64,000 bases of DNA, taken from contig VTFK01000172.1 of NCBI GenBank assembly GCA_009617715.1, positions 62,001-126,000 of the forward strand, given 5' to 3'. Origin of the DNA: Plectrocnemia conspersa (lineage: Eukaryota > Arthropoda > Insecta > Trichoptera > Polycentropodidae). A model generated the notes under the pieces. It did not search any database. It had not been told where the DNA came from and worked only from the letters and a program-made list of their open reading frames with translations. Of this stretch, positions 10,868 through 23,000 are shown one piece after another (position 1 is the first letter of the stretch; each line of letters starts with the position of its first letter). The position numbers and the translations under genes were made by a program.

Positions 10868-13243
10868 ATGTCCTACAGAGATTTAAGAAGTGAGTTACGC
10901 TAAATAAATCATACATCAATAAACAAATATACAATCCGGTCGCTTTACAGACTTCACCGAGCATTTAAGAGCGTTGGGATATCCTCAGAACGTATCACTG
11001 GAAAACTTCAGACACGCTAATTTTCAACTGGTAGCTGATTTGCTGAAATGGCTGACTGAAAGATTTGATCCCGAAGCTTCATTGGACGGAGGGGTGAATA
11101 CTACGGAAGAGAGGATTGCGATCATCAGATCGGCGGCTCAATTTATGGTAATGCATACAATGCGTTTAAAATCAATAATATTTTAATATTTATACATACA
11201 TTTCAGGCAACGAAGGCGAATATTAAATTGAATACCAAAAAGATGTACGGAGCTGACGGTTATGCCGTGAGAGAATTACTCAAAATCACCACAGTGCTAT
11301 ATGACGCTTTAAACATTGCCAAAGCTGAAAACGAAGAGGCTGAAGATTCGGAAGATCCGACTTATTATTTTGACGTATCTTCTAAGGTATTAAAATGTTA
11401 TCTATTAATTATTATTATACTTACAACATTCTTCAATTCTTAATATTTTTAGGTCGACGAATTGAAGAGGGCCAAACAACTAGCTATGGAAATTACAGCG
11501 AACGGTGCAATGTTATTCGATTTACTTAACTAAGGAAGTTGATTTTAAGGTTAGCCATGCCATTAATAATACATATATTTTAATGTAAATATAATTTTTA
11601 ATGTGTTTTTATAATAGGAGATAAGAGAACAATCGATCAGCAGACCTTTGGATACATCCATAGTTGATTCAGCGATTGAGAAAGCCACGAGAGTTTTAGA
11701 AAAGGAATTAGGTACTGTTCAAGAGCAGATCGATAACGTGGCTGCAAGCGAAGCTTCTTTGGATTCGAAGATTGAAAAGAAAAAAGCAGAATTGGATAGA
11801 TGCGAAAAACGATTACAAGCTATGCAAAAGATTAAGTAAGCAAATGCAATATGATTACAAAATAAATCTCTGAGCTGCGATAGCTTTCTGAAATATCTTT
11901 TATGTATCTGATTTTACTGCAGTCTGCAGTTAAACAGTTTCTAGTCTCTTTAACTGCAGACTAAACTAGTTTCACCGGTAGACATATATTTTTAATAGTG
12001 AAAATATAATTTATCTGCCAGGTGCTAGTAAAATTATATGATTTTAACCTTTCCATACGTAGTAATATATACATGTATATACATTATTTATTTACATGTG
12101 ATGTATAAATTTTACAGTGAATGTATACTTTTCAATGATTTTTTTTAATTTTTAGACCTGCGTATCAAACAGAGTTTAAAAATTTAGAAGTCGAACTGGA
12201 GAAGCTGTACGATGATTATGTTTTAAAGTTTAGATGCATCGAAGCTCTTAAACAGCAATTGAGTACATTAGAAGAAGCCGAAGCTGAAGTAACACTCTTA
12301 TTGATATATTAATTACGTTATATTTTGTGTATATTTAAAATTATAGTTAGCGGAAGAAAGACGGAACGCAGCTAAGAAATTAATACAAAAATATGAAGAC
12401 GAAGATCTGTTAGTGAATATGAGTGATACAGGTATGAATATCACTTAATACCATTAATATAATAAACGCCTAGTAAAAAGGTTTTAAAGTTGGCTAAATT
12501 TATTTACTATTTTTTTAATAATATTTTGTAATAAAAATATTATAATAGGTTATAATAATAAAATAAAACAATATGCTTGATTAGTTTATTAATATTTATC
12601 ATTTGATTATTACTTTTTATATTTAATAATTTCCAATATAGATGACTTTCAATATGAAGAATCACCGAGAAAAGACGAAAAGAGGCCTTCGAATAGACCT
12701 AGAACTAGATTAAGAGTGAGAACGGCAGGTATGTAATACATTATTGATTTGATATATTATCCTTATCCTGTGCTGTTGATATGTTATGTTTTTTTATAGC
12801 CGGTGGAGATAGAAGAGAACAACCAAAAGTATTCGGTAGTATGACCGGAGATAAAGACGACGATCTGTCTATTGCGGATTCGTTAGGCGATGATGACGAT
12901 ATTTTAGGAGATAATCTCGATGATGACGATTTGAGAGCTTTAGATATGGGTTAGCTTAATAATACAAAATATGTTTAGTACAATAATCTACTATATTAAA
13001 TTACATAATATTTTGATAGGTGATTCAGATGATATTGGTTCTCTTGGTAGTTCGGAAGAGAGCGAGCTGATCATCGGTGGAAATAAAGCAACTAATGGAA
13101 GAAATAGTGGTAATATCGGTCGTCCTGGAGTAGGAATACGAGGACAAGGACCTATGGGTTCTAACCATTCGTTAAATAAAAGGGCACCTTCTGCCAAACC
13201 TAACGGAGGATTGCAAGATATAATGAGCGATGATGATTTTTAA
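10868..13243 (+). CDS. CLUAP1: Clusterin-associated protein 1 / IFT38 (qilin family), one-base frame break in exon 4
   Basis: Ten exons are inferred: 10868-10889, 10951-11147, 11207-11386, 11453-11549, 11618-11835, 12156-12288, 12347-12431, 12642-12728, 12800-12949 and 13020-13243, all with GT-AG introns. The product (about 463 residues) matches the IFT-B subunit CLUAP1: N-terminal MSYRDLRNFTEHLRALGYP and KMYGADGYAVRELLKIT (CH-like fold, about 1-130), a long coiled coil (about 165-300, EKELGTVQEQIDNVAASEASLDSKIEKKKAEL), then an acidic Asp-rich tail ending SDDDF, as in vertebrates (SDNDF). It acts in anterograde intraflagellar transport at the cilium. The start has a good context (CAAAATG). 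The exons sum to 1393 nt, one more than a multiple of three. In exon 4 the frame hits TAA at 11531 just after FDLL, while the +1 frame continues TKEVDFK into the next exon. This is one inserted base near 11528, either an assembly error or a real lesion. Confidence 0.92.
11921..11962. repeat. 14-bp perfect inverted repeat in CLUAP1 intron 5
   Basis: AGTCTGCAGTTAAA at 11921-11934 is the exact reverse complement of TTTAACTGCAGACT at 11949-11962, with a 14-nt spacer. It directly precedes a family P fragment in the same intron and may be part of that insertion. Confidence 0.7.
11966..12140. repeat. Family P outer-arm fragment inside CLUAP1 intron 5
   Basis: It carries the signature of the outer arm of family P (AATAGTGAAAATATAATTTA, CAGGTGCTAGTAAAATTATA, CATACGTAGTAATATATAC). 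The same strings occur at about 18540-18610, 27130-27240 and 36860-37080. This insertion makes intron 5 (about 320 bp) much longer than most of the gene's other introns. Confidence 0.65.
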
Positions 13244-13372
13244 AATGGTTTATTTAGAAATTATACAGTTTACATATACATATTTACACTTATTGTTCAC
13301 TTATTCACATTTTTTTAATAATATGGTAATACACATGTTAACGTAATACTATTTGTATGTATTTTGTATTAT

Positions 13373-13378
13373 AATAAA
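13373..13378 (+). terminator. Poly(A) signal candidate for CLUAP1
   Basis: AATAAA lies 130 bp past the CLUAP1 stop codon, the first canonical hexamer at a normal distance. The downstream (TA)n tract lies between the two convergent genes. Confidence 0.4.
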
Positions 13379-13399
13379 TAGTTTTTTATACAAAACTTG

Positions 13400-13407
13400 A
13401 TAACTTC

Positions 13408-13444
<37 letters not shown>

Positions 13445-13445
13445 T
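13400..13445. repeat. (TA)n microsatellite between convergent genes
   Basis: An almost pure TA run lies in the 650-bp gap between the ends of CLUAP1 and the minus-strand membrane-protein gene. The rest of 13244-13894 is AT-rich 3' flank with nothing else recognisable. Confidence 0.85.
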
Positions 13446-13610
13446 ATGTAAGACTTTTATATATACAGGGTTTATGATTAAATTGATATTTTAATTTACA
13501 TTCATTTAACATAACCTCTTAATATCAAATTGGTATATATTATATTTTATATCATATAAATATATAACTAAAATTGATCATACATTCTAATGGAATGAAA
13601 CGCACGCAGT

Positions 13611-13616
13611 TTTATT
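13611..13616 (-). terminator. Poly(A) signal candidate for the minus-strand gene
   Basis: TTTATT on the plus strand reads AATAAA on the minus strand, about 280 bp past the stop codon of the membrane-protein gene. I saw no closer canonical hexamer. Confidence 0.3.
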
Positions 13617-13894
13617 ATAGTTTCATATAAAGAACCACTGTGTGTTTTACAATCACAATCACACAATTTTCAAATCTCTCGACACTTTCTTATAACATAT
13701 ATTTTTATATATCAATATATAAAACGGTATATGGTATAAGAACAATATAATAAACGAAATGGCAGCTTTGCAACTAAAGTTATTTTATAATATATTATTT
13801 AATATGTGTATATATAAAATAAAACATTTCTTACAACGGTTTCTATAATACATTATAAACATGAGTATAAATTCGTCTTATTATTAAAACAATT

Positions 13895-14036
13895 TTAATA
13901 TTTATTACTGCCGCTGCTGGCTGTGTCGAAGCCGGACGAATCCGATTTATCCTTGTGACTGTGCTTCGTTTGATCATGACCGTCCGTATGATGCCTGTTT
14001 TCGTTACAAGCATTTATGAACTGTTCCGCGATAGTT
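13895..14036 (-). CDS. Membrane-protein gene, last coding exon
   Basis: The acceptor ends TTGCAG. The exon completes an Arg codon split with the previous exon and encodes TIAEQFINACNEN, a His/Lys/Asp-rich segment and the end SGFDTASSGSNKY before TAA. The donor-acceptor split (AG then A) keeps TYTGLDRTIAEQF continuous, which looks like a conserved short motif. Confidence 0.75.
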
Positions 14037-17000
14037 CTGCAATTAAAAGCAATATTATGAAAAATATATTTTAAGGTTTTTAAATTTTAGGCATACCTAT
14101 CTAATCCTGTGTACGTTCTGATTACGTCTGCTTCAGTGACTGGTTTTGACTTCTTCTTCATCTTCTTCACTTTTTGTTCTTTCGGTAATGTTTTGTCTTC
14201 GTTTGATGGCTTTCTCTGTCTGTAGATCCTTTCTAAAGAACGGGTCAGTTGATTGTTTCGCTTTTGACCGACGATTCCCGGCGAAGAGTTGGCATAGGTC
14301 TTACGCTTAACGCGACCCAACTGAAAAGGTTAGGAGTACATTTTAATATATGTTTTTTTTTAATGTTCGAATCGAAATCATATGAAGATTATTACAATTA
14401 CCAAGTAAGTACTTTTCACGTTATATTTAAAATTATTATTAATTATAAATGCAGTAATAACAAATTTTCATTATTTAGAGTTCATATCATCTGAGTGTAA
14501 TGCTTGCACTACACTCTCTGGAAGTTGTCCGAACCGAAGTTCAACTGAAGTCGGCTGAGTTCGCCGACTTCCGATTAGCGGCCACACTGCCACAAATTTC
14601 ATATGCCGTCCGGATGGCGGCCGTGAATGACGTCCGCACGGCGGCTGCTATCACGTACAGCTGGCATATTTGCGCGCGATCGAAAAATGTGCCAAATAAT
14701 CGCAATTTTTAAATTGTCATATTATTAAAATTACGCTACTGATAATTATAAAAGTTTGTGTGGGCACTCACCAATACAATATCAGTGAAACTTTTCGGTT
14801 GTAAATATTCTTTGTCGGATTTTGCAAAATGCCATAAGGCATAAAAATGATACTTCAGAATACGAACACCACATCTTTAACTATCCTAGAATTTGTCGCC
14901 ATCGATTCTAAATCAGAATTCGTTATGGTGTGACATTTATATAAACCTAAGGATATTCGAAACGATTTTTTAACAAAATCAAGTACCACTAATTATTTTT
15001 AAATTATTTAATTTTATATAAAAAAAATATAATAACGATATCTGTTAAAAGAATATACTATCCAAAATATAATTAATCCCTTTTGGTGCCCTAAAATATT
15101 CAAAGATGTCAGTAAGAGTGTTGAAGTCCCCGATAAGCATGTGGTATTATAACTTGGCCACGTGACTACGATGCAGCGCTCGACTTGCGTGTTGACCATA
15201 GGATGCTTATGCGCATACTGAAATTGAACTGAGTTACTCGTTTTATCTCAGTTTGCGAAAAAACATATTATTATCTCTTTCACTGTCGTCACTTAATACG
15301 CGAGAGAGCAAAAGGGGAAGTATCTCATCGCTCACGCTCGAAAGAGCAGCTCCGACTTCGGTCCGTTTGCCGACAATGTTCGGAAGCGCTCGAAGCTGGC
15401 CAAGTCGACTGAATTACCCAACTTTACCTCCCGTTCTCGGTGACCTCGGACAACTTCCGAAAGATTTTAGAGCGGGCAGAACCAAACTCGACCGAAGTAA
15501 CTCACTATATTCTCCGTCCTTTGTCAAGCTTGGCCAACTTCCAGAGAGTGTAGTGCAGGCATAATTAAAACACGGAGCATCCGTATAATGTAAGTACGAT
15601 ATTGACAATTTGTTATGATCAAAAAAAATATGACAAATATATATTATTTTGCAGGAAACTTTTTATATATCGAAGTCGGGACATGTTTGATGTTCACGCC
15701 CTCTATCTTCGCCTACAGATGATTCGCACAGTAATACTCGTAATATTGGACGAAGACGTGGTGTAACTTTTGTTCTGGTAATAAAATTACGCTTGTATCG
15801 TGTTTTGTTTGTCACAGAGCGGTGTATCAAATGCATAAAGTAATAAAATGGCTGGATTGCTAGGCATTTAGAATGTTTTTAATTTATTATTTTTGCATGT
15901 TATATGTACATATGTTTTATTTTAAGTTATTTGGGTTTAATTTGTATAGATATGTTTTTTATCATTTGATTTTTAAGATTATTATTTGTAAAGAAAAAAT
16001 GTATTGTGTTTTATTGCGAACGCTTGAAAGCCGCGCGTGCTTGACGTCATCAGGTCTGAATAGGAAATTGCATTTGTGTGAGTGCATGAACAATGACAAA
16101 AAGACATAGCGTGGTCTTGTTCTACGCTCGATTAAAAATATTTCGATCTCTTTACAGTTAAGAAGAAGCATCTCATTGTCTAGTATTTCGAAACAAAATA
16201 ATAGCGCATAAAGGACTATTTGACAAATTGTTTCATTCTAATCTTTTTTTTAAATTTTATTAGAGATATATTATTCGATTGAGAGCCCTAGTGTAATTTT
16301 ACGACATGTATAGAATAGATTGCTCAGTTTGATGAATTACTTAAAAAATTGTCTCTGAATATTTGTATATGTAATATATAATCTTCCCCCCCCCCCCAGA
16401 AATCTGTAACGCCTCGGGCACCAGCGAAGTAAATCCAAACGATCAATATTGTATACTATATATATGTTTTGCCTTTTATTCTCCTATTCAGAGAAGCTAT
16501 TGAAATTTCAGCTTAAAGCTATTCAATATATTTATGCGAGAAGAGCAAAGAGAAATTCCACGCCGAGATTACAAACGCGCAACTTCTTAAAGTGGGTCAT
16601 CGGATGGGATCGCTGAATACATAATCCGCGTTACATTATCGGCTTTCGTTTTACATTTCAATCGCATTGCGGTCCTAAACAACGAGATAGTTATGCATTC
16701 ACTCGGCAGATGCAACCGTACTATTGGTATTCTACCGTCGACGGCAGCCTTTATTGCGGTTTTCATATTGTAATGTGCCAAACTAGGTAATTACCATGTC
16801 GACTGAGTACGGAGCGTACACCGGAGGATACAGCAGATGCGGGGGCGGAGGTGCCATGGGGCGCGTCAGCGGATGCCCGCGGGCGCTCGGCATCATCGGC
16901 AAGGTTGCGTATCCTAGGCGATTAGACGGGACTTGTACCATGGAGACTGGGACGGCTCTGGTCATCTGAAATGAAAAAATCGATATTATAAATCATCGTA

Positions 17001-20000
17001 GCCACGAAACATATTTAATTATAAAATATAAGTGTGTTAGTACGCAAATCGGAGCGGCAGAGATGGATATAAAAGGACCGTCTCTAGAACTGCAGGGCAG
17101 GTGGCATTATTTCAAAATGTATTTTTATGGCATTGACTACATTATCGTTATTTATTTAATATTCTAATTTACTAGCTTTATAAAATTCAATTAATTTTAT
17201 TAATGTTTAACTTTTTGCCATTTTTTATTTTTAAATTAAACATTTTTGGGCAATTCGTTATTTCCTAGCCCCAAAATAATTGGAGGTTTTGAGGTATAAA
17301 ACATATAATGTATATGCAATTTAGAATGCGCTCAATGCTGACTTTGCCTTAAACAACATTTGTGTATATGCTACACACAGCTATTGCTAGAAATCAAAAC
17401 TAACATAGCTGCCAAATGCTACATATATTTAAAGGCAATAACAATGAGTAAATTTACTTAAGCCTTTATGTCGTAAAAAAAATAAACTACTTCCAATGAT
17501 TTATTTGGATTATGCTCATTACATTTATTGTTTTAAGAGATGTTTAACCCAAGCGGTGCGGGTAATTCCCGCCCAGTCGTCCTTGCACTGTCGGCTCCCG
17601 CACTGCGGAGTGAGTCCACGTATAATGATACGAATGTTGCAACACAACAATTAAAACCGTTTTAAGCGTATCATTTATGGCAGGGGTGGGGAAATATTTT
17701 GTCTGTTGGACCACATTAAACATGAAATTTTGGTCCCGTGCCACATTAAAAAGTGTTTTTAAAGTTGAGAGGAATTTTTATCAATTTTAAAATCAACATT
17801 TTTAAATCTAAACGTTTATTTATTGTGCAGAAACAATTAAAAAGATTTTTTAATACTAGAAATTTATCAGGGCTATACCCCTTCTCAGAAGTCAAAAATC
17901 CACGTCAAAAGCAATAAAAGCGTGCCGTCGCCGTTGCAGTGGGAACGCTCGGTAACGAGCGTTCCCACTGCAACGACACGATTTTATTGCTTTTGACGTG
18001 AATTTTTGACTTCTGAGAAGTGATAATTGTTTTAGCGTCCTCATATTGACCAAAATTCGGGTTGAACATACTTTAACCAATAATCTCATATTAGAAGTCT
18101 ATAGTAATATCGGTAGCTATAATATTTTTAAAACAAGTGCAGACAAACTATGTCTGTACTTCTTCTTTTGCTTATTTTCCCCTGAAAAATGAATTGGTTT
18201 GATTTGTATTTTAAACTATAATTAGTTTTAGAACTTTCATTACTTCAAGTTGGTTTGGTGAATTCGTGTAGGTTAGAATTGGGTTTTATCAGCAAATGAA
18301 CGTTTCGCAACTGTCAAATTAAGTTTTATAGACATTTTAGAGCAGCATATAATTTCACTAAGACAATTAGTTAAATTATATTTTCGCTAGTAGAAATATA
18401 TATCTACTGTTGAACATGTGTTTGGACTTCACTGAAAAAATCACATTCTCTGTAATATTTATACATCGCATGAAAATAAATAATGATGATTGTCTAAATG
18501 TATACTTATATTACTACGTATGGAATAGTTAAAATCCTATAATTTTACTAGCACCTCCCAGATAAATTATATTTTTACTGGTAAAAATATATATCTACCA
18601 GTGAAAACGTATTCCGATATGATTTTACTGAAATGACATTTTTTTGAGGGATAATCCGAATATTTTTTGTTTAAAATAAGTGACGTCATTTCAACTTTTT
18701 TTTCAAGGGGGAGGGTAAATGGGGCAAAGTCAGCAGGATTCATAGTATTTATTTTTTCTAGACATTAAATATTCAAAAAGGGGAGGAGACAAATGCTCCT
18801 CAAAAGTTGAAAGCATATAAATTTACTAGCATCTGCCAAATTTATATGCTTTAACCGGTAAAAATATATTTCTACCTGTGAAAATATATTCTGATATGAT
18901 TCGATGAAATATTAAAAAAAAAATTTTTGGGATAGATTAAAAACTGTTTTTCTTATATTTTCTTTGAATGAGTGCCTGGGTATTTTTGTTTTAAAATGAG
19001 GGACCCCTTCTCAGATTTTTTTGAGGGGAGGGGCAAAAGTTGGCGAGTCAGTATTGGATTTTTTTTAATATTTCGATCTTAAGATTCATAGTATTATTAT
19101 ATCATTAAATGACTGCATGTTTTTTTGTCATATTTAATTGGAGGCCAATGCCTCTATCTGCCCCTCCCCTCTAAATTACCTCCCTGATATGTATTCGCAT
19201 TTAAAGTTAACGTTGCGTGATCTCGGGCAATGCAGTTCTAGATCACTAGACGCACAATTTGCTACAGTTTCTGTACAAAATCGCATCTTTCTGCACCTAG
19301 GTGAGATTATCCCAGTAGTTAAGGCTTCGGATGCATTGCGCGGGCAAAACTTTAAATACCGGTTATCGTCCATTGTGAAGAAAACGCATTTCAGCTCGGC
19401 GAAGAAGATGTCGGCGTGATTTATAGAGCGTTCTAAGCAGAATTACGTTTTCCGGTAAATTTGCACCACCATCATCATTTGCGACTTTGATTACGCTTTT
19501 AGTGCGCGGAATCTGGTTCTTCGGCGAGCATAGAGAGAAATAAGACAAGAAAAACAGATCTCGATCGTAGAAGGTCTCTATGATTAATAATAAGGTCTTA
19601 TCTCAAATAATTATCATGTTGCGCGTAATGACTGATAAATTTATTACGTCGTTAATGCTTTGATATATAACCAAGCACATATCTTATATATAATTGTTCT
19701 AAGCCGCTTCCGCTTCCGGACGAGCATAACTTTAAACTAAACATTCTCCGTTCAATTATCTACTCTGTAAATCGTATCGCTTTGTATTAACAGTGTGTAA
19801 CAACACACGTAAACAAAGGAAGTATATTTAATTATAATAATAAATAATAATAAAAATTAAAATTGAATTTGTTCCGATTGATTTTCGAGCCGCCGGCAAT
19901 GCGTTCTGTTGTTTCGACCAATCAAAAATAAGCATTCAAATATTCAAATAGCTTCGACCAATGAAAAATAAGCATTCAAATTCAAATAGACAGTACCGTG

Positions 20001-23000
20001 ACAACACTTTTAAATAATTATTATTTAATAATAAAATTTTGCTACGCGACAATAATTTTCATTAATTCGTCATTTGACTGAATAAAAATGAAATATATAC
20101 ATAATGTGTTGAGGATTAGAAGAATACATTGATTAAACTAGATAAACAATCATAAAATAATCTTCGTAATGAAATTTTCAAATTTTGAATTCCCGGCGAC
20201 GGGCTCCGAGGCCTAAAAGTGAGTTTTTGCTTTTATAAATAATCGGATTGCAAATTAACTAGGTGTGTTATAACTATGAAAATTAAATATATACATAATG
20301 TGTTTAGGATAAGAAGAATACATTGATTAAATTAGATAAACAATCATAAAACAATCTTTGTAATGAAATCTTCAAATTTTGAAATCCCGTCGCCGGGCTC
20401 GAGGCGAAAAGTGAGTTTTTTTTTTTATATTACATAAACATTATCATTGCTTTCCGATTTAATACACATATACGTTAGATTTTAAGAATTTTAAATTAAC
20501 CAGTTATGTTTTTTAAACATGAACGTGTAATATATCCTTAGTATGTGAGGATTGAAAGTTAATGTCGATCAAATCGGCGCTGTCGGACAGCTTATAAATG
20601 TGTAGTTTCTTGGATGTTATCTAATAAACGACATTTCACAATGATTATAAATATGTGATTGCATACCTGGAATAATCGATAGCCAAAATATCTAAGAGTG
20701 GGTTATTTTTAATTCCGATGTGACAAAATATGTACAATTTTTGTTCTGTGCCATCATTCCTCTTTCTGAATAGCCAAATTTAAGATATTCAGTTACATCA
20801 AACTTATGTAGTATGTTCTTTATAAAAGATAATACTTGCTGACAGTGACTTCAACATGAGAAGATTAACTCTTTGTTTATATATACCAATTCTACGTTGT
20901 AGCCATATAGGTCATCAAATTGTTCCATCATTGCTTCTGAAAAATAATTAAAAAACAATAAGACTCCTATCAAGAGTAAATATTGAACACATTATTACTA
21001 CTAATATAATCCATAAATTAAATTTAAACGACAACCAAAGAACACAATTGATGGATGTACTGTAGAGGATTAAACACGTAAATTGGCATCTTTTCATCTT
21101 CTACAAAATTGTCACAATATGTCATATATTTTTTATTATTACTAGCATTGTAATATGTTTAATTAACTTCGGTATGTATACCTTTAATTGCCAAATCACC
21201 GCTGTTTGTCTTTTAATATTAGATCCTGGAAAGTCAATAGTAATTTTGTTAGAATAACCGTATTATATTATTCATTTATAACTAAACACTTACTGGCACA
21301 CCCGCAATTTATAGTTTTGTCTATAATTTCAAATGCTGCATCACTTGAATCATCTTCATTTGTCACTTTGTAACAAAAATGCCGCGATTATAACATATTT
21401 CTTGCCAGATGTGACAGAAGAACTGTCAAAGCAAATTTGGGAAGTCCCGCGCTTGAGAACGAACTAAATTGATTTTAACGAGCGAAATTTATTTTAACGA
21501 TTTAAATTGTATAAAATTTATTAAAATATGTATAAAAATCATCAAATACAAAAAAAAATGTTTTTTAAAATATTTTTTTAGTTTATAGATTTAAAATATA
21601 ATATAAATAATGTGGATATGTATTAGCTTCTCTATACAGAAAAAATATGTACCTAAATTTTTGGCGAACGTTGGCAATTTAAAGTTTTAGTTTTAGAGAG
21701 AATTTTAAAACTTTGTTTTTTAAAAAAATTTTTTCAAAAAGGGCAAAGTTTCAAAATGGTACTATTCATATTACCAACCAACTACTAAGCGCACAGTATT
21801 GCAAAATCCCTCTTACTGACGCCTTTGAAAGTAAACTACACACAAAAATGTATAACGCTAATTTAAATATTTTTTAAATTAAAAGTTTCAGAATAAAATT
21901 TCAAGATTTATTCAAAATATTTTTTTCAACATTAAAAATATTTTGAATTTTATTATGGATTTTAAATATCAATCATTTATTATAGATTTTAAATATCATT
22001 AGTTCATTATTAATTTTAAATATAGTGAAAACTTTTTACACTCATTAATTATTAAAATATATAATGCTGCGCAGAAAAACATTTACTTTAAAAAAGATGT
22101 AAATCAAAATATTTTTTAATCAAAAAAGACAAAGGTTTCAAAATTATTAATATTTTTAAAACGCACTTTTGGTCTAAAGTAACAGATTAGGTGCTTGATA
22201 TCTTTAGTTTATTGTTTCTTTCTCATTAGTAAATGTAATTAAAAACTGACTTTTATATTTACACATAAAACATAGAAATATTTTTTTTTAAATTATAAAG
22301 TAATTTATGGTGTCACCAAAAAACTTTTTTATTACGAAAATTTAAATTTATGATATAATTGTGTTATGCAGCGTTAAAACTGGCACTCAAATACATAAAA
22401 TACGCTAAAACACAATCAATGACTTATAATCACTCACATTGCACTAACTATATATGATCGATTGTGTTGTAGCGTTAGTAAGGTGTAACAAAATATTTTT
22501 TCATATCAGTTATATTTTTGAGCGGATGTGTAACCGATGCTATTTATTATTATTATTATTTATTAAACTGTAAACCTACTTTTAAATGATACAAAATGTT
22601 ACGTTTTAATATTATTTTTTATGTTGAAAACATTTTGATATTTTTTGTTTTAATAATATTTAGTAAAGTTACAAACCTATTTTAAAAAATATTACAACGA
22701 AATCTCTTTGTAACGAATATCGAAATAACAAAATTCCCAGTATAACGAATCTTTAATTTGTCCCCGAAAAACTTGCATACAAAATGTTTTCATTATAACG
22801 AAGATTATAACGAAGAACTGATCTCAGTATAACGAAATATTTTGATCCGAATTTAAGAATGACGTTGCAACTTTACACAATATTTCTCCAAATTCAGTTC
22901 GTTCTTGACGTGGTGTGTGACAGATGTGTTCAAAAGCGACATTACAGGTGTTTCGCTGACCCTCAAACTTTTTTTATAAAACATTTTTTTCACAAATTTT

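Noticed and set aside
12991..13197. Minus-strand open frame opposite CLUAP1 exon 10
   Set aside because: It is a shadow of the coding strand, which matches the expected acidic C-terminus.
15253..15608. Open frames on both strands at the right end of family T copy 1, with similar ones at 31198-31401, 41971-42237, 51415-51618 and 55064-55300
   Set aside because: They recur only because the DNA element recurs; reading frames differ between copies and no transposase motif appears.
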